A DNA stretch of 17,496 nt from Patescibacteria group bacterium (GTDB lineage: Bacteria > Patescibacteriota > Minisyncoccia > Portnoybacterales > UBA2143). Position numbers and translations under genes: made by a program. Positions 7,103 to 15,191 of this stretch are shown in pieces; the first letter of the stretch is position 1, and each line of letters opens with the position of its first letter. The notes below the pieces were generated by a model. The model was not told the DNA's origin. It made no database searches and saw only the letters and a list, made by a program, of their open reading frames with translations. Where the stretch lies: contig JAHJQT010000014.1 of the NCBI GenBank assembly GCA_018819085.1, positions 1 through 17,496 of the forward strand. Reading direction: 5' to 3'.

Positions 7103-8542
7103 ATGATTTTACTAATTAATCCTCCTTTTAATATTAATAAAGAAAATTATGATAGTTCTATTTCAGTAGGACTTTTAAGTATTGCTAGTTATTTAGATAG
7201 TCATAATATTGATGTGGATATTATTGACGGCATAAGACAGAAAGATTATTTAGAATTAATTAAAGAAAAGATAAAAAATTGTGATTATGCAGGAATTTCA
7301 GTTATGACCACTCAAATTCCTCAAGCTTTAAATATTTGTCGGTTGATAAGAAAAACAAATTCTGATTGTAAGATTATTTGGGGAGGAGCTCATCCAAGTT
7401 TGTTTTTAAAGCAAACAATTGATAATTCCTTAATTGATATTGCTGTTTATGGAGAAGGTGAAATAACTATGAATCAAATAGCAAATAATGAGCAATTATC
7501 AGAAGTTAAAGGCATTGCATATAAAGAGAATAATCAAATAATTGTTAACGATAAACAGGAATTGCATAATCCAGCAGAAACAGATCTTTTTAATTGGGAT
7601 TTAATGCCTAGAGAAATTCTAGAGAATCTTAATTTAATTCCTTCCTTAACTTCTCGTGGCTGTCCTCATCAATGTTCTTTTTGTATTAATGCTATTTTGA
7701 AATATAATTGGAGACCTAGAACATCTGAACAAGTTTTAAAGGATTTAGAGATTATAAAAAACAAAGAATGCTTTAAGGGTAAAAAATTGCGTTTTTGGGA
7801 TGAAAACTTTTTTGTTGATATAAAAAGAGCAAAAGATATTATTAATGGTATAATAGAAAGAGATTTAATTATTCCTTGGGAGACAACCGTAAGAGCTAAT
7901 TACTTAAGAGAAGGAATGATTGATGAAGATTTTTTAAAAAAACTTAAAAAATCTGGTTGTTATTTATTATCTTTTGGAGCAGAATCAGGTTGTCCTCGTA
8001 TTTTAAAAAAAATAAAGAAGGATATTATGCCAGAAGATGTAATTAATTCAGCTAAACTTTGTTTAAAACATGATATTATTCCTCAATATTCGTTTATGGT
8101 TGGCTTGCCTGGAGAAAAAAGAAGCGATATGATGGAAACATTAGAACTAATTGATCAATTAGTTAAATTAAGTAATAAGGTTCAAATTTTAGGTCCACAA
8201 GCTTTTAGACCTTATCCAGGCTCAGAACTCTATCAAGAGTGCTTACAAGCTGGCTGGGAAGAGCCAGAGACCTTAAATCAATGGGAAGAGACAGTTAAAA
8301 GTGAATTGAATTATCTAGATGTTCAGAAATTTCCATGGCTTGATAATCCAGATTTTGTTGAATCATTAGAAGCATATGTTAGATTTGGAGCTCATTCAAT
8401 TAAAAGTGCATTAGGATCAACGATTAAAGCAAATAAGCTTTTAAAACTTCCTTTTGTCTTATTATGTAAATTAAGATGGAAACTAAAGTTTTTTAGTTTT
8501 CCTTGGGATTATAAATTAGCTAAAAGATTTGTAACAAAATGA
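7103..8542 (+). CDS. Cobalamin-binding radical SAM enzyme
   Basis: 479 residues. The N-terminal 1-130 resemble the B12-binding Rossmann domain of BchE-type radical SAM enzymes (NPPFN start, SVGLLSIASYL at 21-31, GGAHPSLF at 94-101, YGEGE at 116-120). The usual DxHxxG cobalamin-ligating motif is not obvious. The radical SAM barrel follows with the cluster cysteines C187, C191 and C194 in CPHQCSFC, FWDENF at 231-236, GAESG at 292-296 and MVGLPGE at 332-338. The C-terminal 100 residues are basic and partly hydrophobic. Family members carry out methylations, ring rearrangements and other radical reactions; the substrate here is unknown, and the neighbouring glycosyltransferases and methyltransferases suggest a sugar or lipid carrier. 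First gene of the overlapping chain; ATG at 7103 without a Shine-Dalgarno sequence, 12 nt after the inverted repeat. Its stop overlaps the next start as ATGA. Confidence 0.92.
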   Translation: MILLINPPFNINKENYDSSISVGLLSIASYLDSHNIDVDIIDGIRQKDYLELIKEKIKNCDYAGISVMTTQIPQALNICRLIRKTNSDCKIIWGGAHPSLFLKQTIDNSLIDIAVYGEGEITMNQIANNEQLSEVKGIAYKENNQIIVNDKQELHNPAETDLFNWDLMPREILENLNLIPSLTSRGCPHQCSFCINAILKYNWRPRTSEQVLKDLEIIKNKECFKGKKLRFWDENFFVDIKRAKDIINGIIERDLIIPWETTVRANYLREGMIDEDFLKKLKKSGCYLLSFGAESGCPRILKKIKKDIMPEDVINSAKLCLKHDIIPQYSFMVGLPGEKRSDMMETLELIDQLVKLSNKVQILGPQAFRPYPGSELYQECLQAGWEEPETLNQWEETVKSELNYLDVQKFPWLDNPDFVESLEAYVRFGAHSIKSALGSTIKANKLLKLPFVLLCKLRWKLKFFSFPWDYKLAKRFVTK

Positions 8543-9687
8543 GAGTTTTAATGATATCATCAGATAGAACTTTACTAAGCGTCAATAGCGGCGATGCTTT
8601 AGATCGTCATAAAAAATATGCTGATTTGGCAGGTCAGTTGGATATTATTGTCTTTTCTAAAAAAGGTCTAAAAAAAAGAAAAATCAGTGATAATTTAAGA
8701 ATTTATCCAACTAATTCAATAACTAAATTAAATTACGTTATTAATGCTTATGAAATAATTAGAAGTATCTATTGGCCAGATAAATTTGATTTGGTTGTTT
8801 GTCAGGATCCTTTTTTAACTGGATTAACAGGGTGGATTATAAAGAAAAGATTTAAAGTTCCTTTATTAATCCATTTTCATGGTGATTTTTGGCAAAATAA
8901 TTATTGGTTAAAAAAATCAAAAAGATGGTGGCATTTATTTTGGTATAATGGGTTATTGTTGTTTTTAAGCAAGTTTTTAGTTAACAAAGCAGATGGTATC
9001 CGGGTTGTTAGTTCAGGAATAAAAGATAAATTAATTAAAGCTGGCGTGCCTAAAAATAAAGTAAAAATTATTCCAACACTGGTTGATTTAGAGAAGTTTG
9101 AAAAATATAACAGTACAAGAGTTAAAAAGTTAAAGTTAGAAAACAAAAATCACAAGATGATTATTAATGTTGGATTACGTGATCCTTCAGCTAAGGATTA
9201 TCCAACTTTATTTAAAGCAATTAATTTAGTCTACGAAAAATATAGGAATTTAGCTTTTTACCAAATAGGAGCTAAAATCTGTCTTCAAGAAAAAATAAAA
9301 GGAGATGATAATTTAATTTTAAATTCTCTTGGGGAAACAGGACAAAAAGAACTGATTAATTATTATTATGCTTCAGATATCTATGTTTCTTCCTCTTGTA
9401 ATGAAAGTTTAGGTAAAACTTTAATTGAAGCTATGGTTTGTGGTTTGCCTGTTGTGGCTACGAATACTACAGGCTCAAAAGAAATAGTAATTGATGGGAA
9501 AAATGGTTTTTTAGTTCCTATTGGAGATAGTGAAGCTTTAGCTAAAAAGATTTTATTTTTATTAAATAATCCAGAGAAGGCTAAAGAGATGGGACAAGCA
9601 GGAAAGAAGATGGTTAAAGAGAAGTTTAAACAGGAAAAAATTCTTAAAAAAGTAATTAAATTTTGGAAAGAGTTAAAAAATGACTAA
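8539..9687 (+). CDS. GT4-family glycosyltransferase
   Basis: 382-residue GT-B glycosyltransferase. The N-terminal half shows NSGDALDRH (16-24), CQDPFLTGLTGW (88-99) and IHFHGDFW (111-118), a pattern I associate with GT4 enzymes of polysaccharide loci. The donor half shows IINVGLRDPSAKDYPTL (208-224) with Arg214 and Lys219, YYYASDIYVSSS (275-286), and E-X7-E with Glu289 and Glu297 in ESLGKTLIEAM. No signal peptide. A Trp-rich stretch at about 117-135 may help it sit on the membrane surface, but no full helix is certain. The start shares ATGA with the upstream radical SAM gene and the end overlaps the following methyltransferase by 8 nt, so all three are probably translated together. Sugar and linkage unknown. 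Confidence 0.93.
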   Translation: MRVLMISSDRTLLSVNSGDALDRHKKYADLAGQLDIIVFSKKGLKKRKISDNLRIYPTNSITKLNYVINAYEIIRSIYWPDKFDLVVCQDPFLTGLTGWIIKKRFKVPLLIHFHGDFWQNNYWLKKSKRWWHLFWYNGLLLFLSKFLVNKADGIRVVSSGIKDKLIKAGVPKNKVKIIPTLVDLEKFEKYNSTRVKKLKLENKNHKMIINVGLRDPSAKDYPTLFKAINLVYEKYRNLAFYQIGAKICLQEKIKGDDNLILNSLGETGQKELINYYYASDIYVSSSCNESLGKTLIEAMVCGLPVVATNTTGSKEIVIDGKNGFLVPIGDSEALAKKILFLLNNPEKAKEMGQAGKKMVKEKFKQEKILKKVIKFWKELKND

Positions 9688-10258
9688 ATGGGATAAATTT
9701 TTTGATAAAAAAATAAGAGAAATTGCTAATGAAAAAGAAATCCTAGATATTGGTGGTGGTTTTAAATTTCAAAAAGGATTAGATAAATATAGAAATCTTT
9801 TCAAAAATAGCAATTATAAAACATTAGATTCAGAAAAAAAATATAATCCTGATATTGTTGGAGATGTTTGTGACATGTCGTTAAAAGATGAATCTGTTGA
9901 CGCTATTATTTGTAAAGCAGTTTTGGAACATGTTTCTGAACCACAAAAAGCAGTTAAAGAAATTTATAGGATTTTAAGAAAAGGAGGAAAATGTTTTGTT
10001 TATGTTCCTTTTCTATATCCCTATCATGCACATAAGGGAGTTTATAAGGATTATTATAGATATACTGAAGATGGAATTAAGTATTTATTTAGAAAATTTA
10101 AATCAATTGAAACTTGTTCAGTAAGAGGTAATTTAGAGACAGTTTTTAATTTAACACCCTTAAGAAAAATTAAAATTTTTATTCCTTTAATTAGGTTTTT
10201 AGATAAATTCTTTTCAGGAAAACAAACTTCTGGATATAATATATTTTTAGTTAAATGA
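9680..10258 (+). CDS. Class I SAM-dependent methyltransferase
   Basis: Short (192 residues) Rossmann-fold methyltransferase of the Methyltransf_11 type. Motif I is ILDIGGG (21-27), the acidic end of beta 2 is Asp50 in TLDSEK, then GDVCDMSLKDESVDAIICKAVLEHV (about 61-85), and the post-beta-4 helix EIYRILRKGGK (94-104). The region PFLYPYHAHKG...DYYRYT (110-129) matches a subgroup common in surface-polysaccharide loci, also represented by the gene at 12002. It may methylate a sugar hydroxyl of the glycan, perhaps as cap or decoration; this is inferred from context. Start overlaps the previous GT by 8 nt; the weak purine stretch GGAAAGAG at 9665-9672 lies 7 nt upstream and may aid initiation. End overlaps the next gene as ATGA. 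Confidence 0.9.
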   Translation: MTKWDKFFDKKIREIANEKEILDIGGGFKFQKGLDKYRNLFKNSNYKTLDSEKKYNPDIVGDVCDMSLKDESVDAIICKAVLEHVSEPQKAVKEIYRILRKGGKCFVYVPFLYPYHAHKGVYKDYYRYTEDGIKYLFRKFKSIETCSVRGNLETVFNLTPLRKIKIFIPLIRFLDKFFSGKQTSGYNIFLVK

Positions 10259-11298
10259 AATTATTAATGATAACAAGAAAAGTTGATAAAGATGATGCCC
10301 AAGCAGGGTTTACTTATGGTTGGGTTAAAAAACTTGGAGAAAAAGTAAATGAATTAAAAGTTATTTGTTTAGAAAAAGGGAATATAGAAGGATTGCCAGA
10401 TAATGTAGAAGTTTTTTCTTTAGGTAAAGAAAAAGGCAAAAATAAAATAAAAGAATTTATAAATTTTCAAAGAGGTGTTTTAAAATTTATTAAACAAGTA
10501 GATGGAGTTTTTTGTCATCAAAATCCTGAATATACGATTTTAATTGCTCCTTATGCTAAATTTTTTAAAAAAAAGATAGTTTGTTTTTATGGACATAAGG
10601 CTGTTAATTGGCGAGTAAGATTAATGCATTTATTTTCTAATAAAGTAGTTACTTCTAGTGAAGGAGGTTTTCAAATAGATAGTCCTAAAAGAAAGGTGAT
10701 TAGTCAGGGAATTGATACAGATTTATTTAAACCAGATGTAAATAAAGAAAAATCTGAAAAATTAAGAATAATCGCTGTGGGTAGAATTTCTCCTATTAAA
10801 AATTATGAAACATTAATTAACGCGAGTAAAATTCTAAAAGATAAGAGATTGAATTTAATAGTAAATATTGCTGGTCCAATTCTTTTGGAAAAACAAAAAG
10901 AATATTTAAATGAATTAAAAAATTTAATTAAGGAAAAAGAATTAGAAGATCAAGTTCATCTTTTAGGTGGTACTATTCAATCAGAAACGATTAAACTCTA
11001 TCAAAATTCAGATTTATCAGTTAATCTTTGTCCAACTGGAGCTCCTGATAAAGTTGGTTTTGAAGCAATGGCCTGTGAGATTCCTGTTTTAGCATGTAAT
11101 CATAGTTATCTTAAAAATTTTGGAGCTTATTCAGATCAATTATTATTTAAAGAAAAAGATTCAGAGGATTTAGCTGAAAAGATTTTAAATCTATATCAAA
11201 GTAATCAATTAGAAGAAATAGGTAAATTTTTAAGAAAACAAGTAATAGAGTATCATAATTTAGATAATCTATTAAAAGGAATAATAGAATGTTTTTAA
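10255..11298 (+). CDS. GT4-like glycosyltransferase with altered E-X7-E motif
   Basis: 347-residue GT-B protein. Start region MITRKVDKDDAQAGFTYGWVKKL (5-27), FCHQNPEYTILIAPYAKFFKK (86-106), hinge SQGIDTDLF (150-158), donor region IIAVGRISPIKNYETLI (172-188) with Arg177 and Lys182, and LYQNSDLSVNLCPTGAPDKVGFEAM (about 248-272). The second Glu of E-X7-E is present (Glu270), but the residue eight before it is Gly262; instead the segment reads TGAPDK. I recall GT4 subfamilies with a similar T-G-x-x-D-K pattern, so it may still be active with a different donor-site geometry. It overlaps both neighbours (ATGA upstream, 10 nt downstream). Predicted cytoplasmic; donor and acceptor unknown. Confidence 0.88.
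   Translation: MKLLMITRKVDKDDAQAGFTYGWVKKLGEKVNELKVICLEKGNIEGLPDNVEVFSLGKEKGKNKIKEFINFQRGVLKFIKQVDGVFCHQNPEYTILIAPYAKFFKKKIVCFYGHKAVNWRVRLMHLFSNKVVTSSEGGFQIDSPKRKVISQGIDTDLFKPDVNKEKSEKLRIIAVGRISPIKNYETLINASKILKDKRLNLIVNIAGPILLEKQKEYLNELKNLIKEKELEDQVHLLGGTIQSETIKLYQNSDLSVNLCPTGAPDKVGFEAMACEIPVLACNHSYLKNFGAYSDQLLFKEKDSEDLAEKILNLYQSNQLEEIGKFLRKQVIEYHNLDNLLKGIIECF
11276..11280 (+). promoter_or_regulatory. Shine-Dalgarno sequence of the deacetylase gene
   Basis: AAGGA ends 8 nt before the ATG at 11289 and lies inside the upstream glycosyltransferase gene. It is the only well-placed, recognisable Shine-Dalgarno sequence I found in the window and it supports this start codon. Confidence 0.55.
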
Positions 11299-12005
11299 AA
11301 AGAATTATCAAAGATGAATTTGCCCTTATTAGTTTATTTTTCCCTTCTAAAAAAGGAATTTCTGTTTTAATGTATCATTCAGTAGCTCATAATAATGTTT
11401 TTTTCACCGTTAAGCCAGAAATGTTTGAAAAGCAAATGAGGTATTTAAAAAATAGGGATTATAATGTTATTAAATTATCTGATTTAGTTAATTTATTAGA
11501 ATCTAATGAAGAATTACCTAAAAAAACAGTTGTTTTAACGTTTGATGATGGATTTGAAGATAATTATACTAATGTATTTCCTATTTTAAAGAAATATAAT
11601 TTTCCAGCAACTATTTTCTTAATTACTGGTTTAGTTAATAGGGAAATGAATAATTCTCAAAATATTCCATTGAGAATTCTTAATTGGGAGCAAATACAAG
11701 AGATGCATCAATCTGGATTAATTGATTTTCAACCACATACAGTTAATCATCAAGAAATTAATAAAGAAGAAATTATTAATTCTAAAAAAGAAATCGAAGA
11801 AAGATTAAATAAAAAATGTGAATTTTTTGCTTATCCAAGGGGGGTGTATAATAATGAGATTATAGGTATTTTAAAAAATAATGGATTTAAAGCTAGTCGA
11901 ACAGTAGAGAATGGGAAAATAAATAAAGGAGATGATTTATTTAAATTAAAAAGAATATCAATTAATTCAACTACTTCATTTATTCAATTTAAAGCAAGCT
12001 TATGA
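11289..12005 (+). CDS. NodB-type polysaccharide deacetylase
   Basis: 238-residue carbohydrate esterase family 4 protein, expected to remove N- or O-acetyl groups from glycan residues using a divalent metal. Motif 1 is TFDDGF (84-89), giving the catalytic base Asp86 and metal-binding Asp87. Motif 2 is PHTVNH (149-154) with metal ligands His150 and His154. Motif 3 is FAYPRG (180-185) with Arg184. VLMYHSV (26-32) is the usual strand before the domain. Residues 10-20 are mildly hydrophobic but follow charged residues, and no clear signal peptide is seen, so the enzyme may act in the cytoplasm on lipid-linked or precursor sugars, unlike the exported peptidoglycan deacetylases. The C-terminus is short. 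It overlaps the upstream GT by 10 nt and the downstream methyltransferase by ATGA. All catalytic residues are present. Confidence 0.93.
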   Translation: MFLKRIIKDEFALISLFFPSKKGISVLMYHSVAHNNVFFTVKPEMFEKQMRYLKNRDYNVIKLSDLVNLLESNEELPKKTVVLTFDDGFEDNYTNVFPILKKYNFPATIFLITGLVNREMNNSQNIPLRILNWEQIQEMHQSGLIDFQPHTVNHQEINKEEIINSKKEIEERLNKKCEFFAYPRGVYNNEIIGILKNNGFKASRTVENGKINKGDDLFKLKRISINSTTSFIQFKASL

Positions 12006-12643
12006 AAACATTTGATTTTATAAAACAAGTTTTTAAAGGTAAAAGTATTTATCGAATACTTTTTAATTGGCAAATTCAAAAACATTGTCAGAATTTAACA
12101 GGCAAATGTCTTGATTTAGCTGGTGGTAAAGATCCAAGCTATTATAGATATTGGTCTTTTGAAAACAATTCAGAATTAATTAAAACTGATCTTGATGGTG
12201 AATTTAAAGTTGATCTAAATAAAGAATTACCTTTTAATGATAATTCTATTGATAATATTTTCTTTTTTAATGCAATCTATATCATTAAAGAACCTGAAAA
12301 ATTATTAAAAGAAATTAATCGAATTTTAAAAAAAGATGGAAAGTTATTTATTGCTTCACCCTTTATTTTTAATGAAGCTGAAGAACCAGATGATTTTAGA
12401 AGATATACATCTCAAGGTCTAGAAGAATTATTATGGAAAGCTAATTTTTCTGATTTTGAAATTATTCCTTTTGGAGAAAGATTTACAGCTGGAATTCATT
12501 TGTGGCACAGCTTCTTTATTTTCAACTTCATCCGTTTAATTGCTTTTACTAAAGCAATGTTATTCGATAAATTAATTCCTAAAAAAATTAAAAGATTGCA
12601 TCCTTGTCCTTTGGGATATTTTGTAATTGTTAAAAAAACATGA
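12002..12643 (+). CDS. Class I SAM-dependent methyltransferase
   Basis: 213-residue methyltransferase of the Methyltransf_11 type. Motif I is CLDLAGGKDP (36-45), the beta-2 acid is Asp63 in TDLDG, and the post-motif region is ELPFNDNSIDNIFFFNAIYII (75-95) followed by EINRILKKDGKLFIASPF (104-121). The stretch EPDDFRRYTSQGLEELL (128-144) resembles DYYRYTEDGIKYLF of the methyltransferase at 9680, so the two are probably of the same subgroup though clearly diverged. The C-terminal HSFFIFNFIRLIAF segment (169-182) is hydrophobic and could touch the membrane. Probably methylates a glycan sugar or lipid-linked intermediate (inference). Both ends overlap neighbours by ATGA, which implies stoichiometric expression with the deacetylase and the following radical SAM enzyme. 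Confidence 0.88.
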   Translation: MKTFDFIKQVFKGKSIYRILFNWQIQKHCQNLTGKCLDLAGGKDPSYYRYWSFENNSELIKTDLDGEFKVDLNKELPFNDNSIDNIFFFNAIYIIKEPEKLLKEINRILKKDGKLFIASPFIFNEAEEPDDFRRYTSQGLEELLWKANFSDFEIIPFGERFTAGIHLWHSFFIFNFIRLIAFTKAMLFDKLIPKKIKRLHPCPLGYFVIVKKT

Positions 12644-14067
12644 AAGTAGTTTTAGCTACAGCCCCAAGAGCATTAGGAGAAATAGAAATGGCAGGATTGC
12701 CTTTTCTTGGTATTGGCTATGTAGCTTCTTATTTAGAAAAAGCCGGTCATGATGTAATAATTGTTGATGCTCATAGTCAGAATTTAAATCAAGAAGAAAC
12801 AGTTAAAAAGATTTTATCTTTTTCATCGGAAGTAGTTGGCCTTACAGCCACAACTCATAATAGATTACAAACAATTAGAGTCATTAAAGAATTAAAACAA
12901 AAAAATTCTTCTTTAATAATCATAGTTGGAGGACCACATTTTTCATTAAGTGATGTTGATGCTTTAGAAGTAGTTCCAGAAATTGATTGTGTTGTTAAAC
13001 GTGAAGGAGAAATAACAACTAAAGAATTATTAGATGTTTGGCCTGATAGAGATAAATTAAAAGATGTTTTAGGAATTACCTATAGGGATGATAATGGTCA
13101 GATTATTTCTAATCAAGATAGGCCTTTTATTCAAAATTTAGCTGATTTGCCTTTTCCAGCATGGCATTTATATGACTTATCTAAATATCAAAAAAGAATA
13201 CATGGTACTGATTTTAGAACTATTGGTGTAATTAGTGCTCGTGGTTGTCCTAATTTATGTACATTCTGTTGTAATGCTGCTTTTTCAAAATCAGTTTTAA
13301 GATTACGTGATCCTAAGAATTTTGTTGATGAATTAGAATTTTTAAAAAATGAATATGATTTTCAAGGCTTTAATTTTTGGGATGATACATTAACTATATC
13401 AAAAGATCATGTAAAGAATATTTGTCAGGAAATATTAGATAGAAAGCTTGATATTAATTGGTATGCCAGAGCGAGAGTTAATACAGTTGATGAAGAGATA
13501 ATTAAAATAATGAGAAAAGCAGGTTGCGCTAGAATTAGTTTTGGAATTGAATCAGGCAGTCTAAGAATTTTAAAAGAAATTAAAAAAAATATTACTTTTG
13601 AGCAAGCTAGAAAAGCAGTTCAATTATCTTCAGAAGCAGGCATGATTGTTAGTTTGAATTTTATTGTTAATTTACCAACAGAAACTTTAGAAGATTTAAA
13701 AATGACAGTTGATCTAATTAAAGAATTTAATCAAATTTCAAATGTTTCTGCTAGTTATGGTTTTGCTTTAATCTATCCAGGAACAGCTATGGAAACATTT
13801 GCTAAAGAAAATAATATTTTAGATAATGATTTTTCTTGGAATAGTGATTATCGAGGTAAAAAATCTAGAATAACTGGTGAAGATCCAAGTGTTCCTTATA
13901 TGGAATGGCCAGGAAAAGAATTAGAAAAAGTTAAGGCATTTATGGTTAAGAATATTAGCAATAGAAAGGATACTTTTAAAAAAAGCTGGAATAAATTAAA
14001 AAAAGTTAAAAATTGGAATGAATTAAGAGATTTAATTGAAACAGGCATAAATTATTTTAAATCATGA
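12640..14067 (+). CDS. Cobalamin-binding radical SAM enzyme
   Basis: 475 residues, the second B12-radical SAM enzyme of the chain. B12-binding-like domain at 1-130 (GLPFLGIGYVASYL at 19-32, VDAHSQN at 42-48 which retains a DxH, VGGPHFS at 96-102, KREGE at 120-124). Barrel with cluster cysteines C203, C207 and C210 in CPNLCTFC, followed by an extra Cys211; FNFWDDT for the second strand, SFGIESGS for the SAM-binding strand, and FIVNLPTETLED later in the barrel. It looks more like the Elp3/MiaB-type anaerobic fused B12 enzymes than its partner at 7103, and the two are not close duplicates. The reaction is unknown; sugar or lipid methylation, isomerisation or deoxygenation are all possible. ATGA overlaps on both sides place it tightly in the glycan operon. 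Confidence 0.92.
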   Translation: MKVVLATAPRALGEIEMAGLPFLGIGYVASYLEKAGHDVIIVDAHSQNLNQEETVKKILSFSSEVVGLTATTHNRLQTIRVIKELKQKNSSLIIIVGGPHFSLSDVDALEVVPEIDCVVKREGEITTKELLDVWPDRDKLKDVLGITYRDDNGQIISNQDRPFIQNLADLPFPAWHLYDLSKYQKRIHGTDFRTIGVISARGCPNLCTFCCNAAFSKSVLRLRDPKNFVDELEFLKNEYDFQGFNFWDDTLTISKDHVKNICQEILDRKLDINWYARARVNTVDEEIIKIMRKAGCARISFGIESGSLRILKEIKKNITFEQARKAVQLSSEAGMIVSLNFIVNLPTETLEDLKMTVDLIKEFNQISNVSASYGFALIYPGTAMETFAKENNILDNDFSWNSDYRGKKSRITGEDPSVPYMEWPGKELEKVKAFMVKNISNRKDTFKKSWNKLKKVKNWNELRDLIETGINYFKS

Positions 14068-15191
14068 AAAAATTAATATATATTGCAAATGCTCGTATGC
14101 CGACTGAAAAAGCACATGGAATTCAAATAACTAAAATGTGTGAAGCTTTTGCCATTCAAGGATTAGAAGTGGAATTAGTTTTACCTTGGAAATTTAATAA
14201 AATCAAAAAAAGTATTTTTGAATATTATGATGTAAAAAGAAATTTTAAGATAAAAAAAATATTTTCTTTAGATTTGGTTCCTTTAAACATTCCTAGAATT
14301 TGTTTTTGGATCCAAAGTTTAACCTTCTCTATTTCAGTATTTTTTTATTTATTGTTCAAAAAAATAGATATTATTTATTCTCGTGATTCTTTCACTTTAT
14401 TTTTATTAAGTTTTTTCAAAAAAAATCTTATTTGCGAAATTCATAATTTTCCTAAAAACTTCTTTTTACATAAAAGAGTTTTTAAAAAAACAAAAGCAAT
14501 TATTGTTATTACTAACGGATTAAAAGATTCTTTAATAAAAAAATGTATAGATGAAAATAAGATTTTAGTTGCACCAGATGGAGTTGATTTAGATAAATTT
14601 GATATTGATATTTCGAAAGAAGAAGCAAGAAAAAAGTTAAATTTGCCTTTAGATAAAAAGATTGTTATGTATATTGGATTATTTGATAAATGGAAAGGGC
14701 ATAACACTCTTTTACAAGCTTCAAAACTTTTTAATGAAGAAACTATATTAGTAATGATCGGTGGAACAGAAGAACAAGTAAAAAAATTAAAAAAAGAATA
14801 TCCAAATGTCTTTTTTCTAGGATATTTACCATATATTGATTTACCTATAAATCAAAAAGCAGCTGATGTCTTAGTTATTCCTAATAGTGGCAAAACAGCT
14901 ATTTCTAAGTATTATACCTCACCTTTGAAACTATTTAGTCATATGGTTAGTCAGCGACCAATTGTTGCTTCTAATTTACCTTCTTTAAGAGAAATTTTAA
15001 ATGAAAATAACGCGATTTTAGTTGAACCAGATAACCCACAGACATTAGTAGATGGTATTGAGCTAGCATTGAAAGAAACTAATTTTGCTGATAAAATTTT
15101 GATACAGGCTTATAAAGATGCTCAAAGTTATAGTTGGGAGAGAAGAGTAAAAAATATTTTAAAATTTATAAATAATGAAAAATTGGTTTAA
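14064..15191 (+). CDS. GT4-like glycosyltransferase with substituted catalytic-motif Glu
   Basis: 375-residue GT-B glycosyltransferase of the family that starts ANARMPTEKAHGIQITKMCEAFA (8-30). Other marks: FWIQSLTFSISVFFYLLF (81-98), a hydrophobic segment that may attach it to the membrane, YSRDSF (105-110), CEIHNFP (124-130), hinge APDGVDLDKFD (170-180), and donor region VMYIGLFDKWKGHNTLL (201-217). In the donor-sugar motif relatives usually read SPLKLFEYM; here it reads SPLKLFSHM (286-294), so the conserved Glu is Ser292 and the Tyr is His293. The enzyme may have lowered or changed activity. Overlap with the radical SAM gene is ATGA; overlap with the membrane protein downstream is 17 nt. 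Confidence 0.9.
   Translation: MKKLIYIANARMPTEKAHGIQITKMCEAFAIQGLEVELVLPWKFNKIKKSIFEYYDVKRNFKIKKIFSLDLVPLNIPRICFWIQSLTFSISVFFYLLFKKIDIIYSRDSFTLFLLSFFKKNLICEIHNFPKNFFLHKRVFKKTKAIIVITNGLKDSLIKKCIDENKILVAPDGVDLDKFDIDISKEEARKKLNLPLDKKIVMYIGLFDKWKGHNTLLQASKLFNEETILVMIGGTEEQVKKLKKEYPNVFFLGYLPYIDLPINQKAADVLVIPNSGKTAISKYYTSPLKLFSHMVSQRPIVASNLPSLREILNENNAILVEPDNPQTLVDGIELALKETNFADKILIQAYKDAQSYSWERRVKNILKFINNEKLV

Noticed and set aside
8901..9146. Minus-strand ORF of 81 codons
   Set aside because: Antisense shadow of the GT4 gene at 8539-9687 with no domain or initiation signal.
14441..14707. Minus-strand ORF of 88 codons
   Set aside because: Antisense shadow of the GT gene at 14064-15191.
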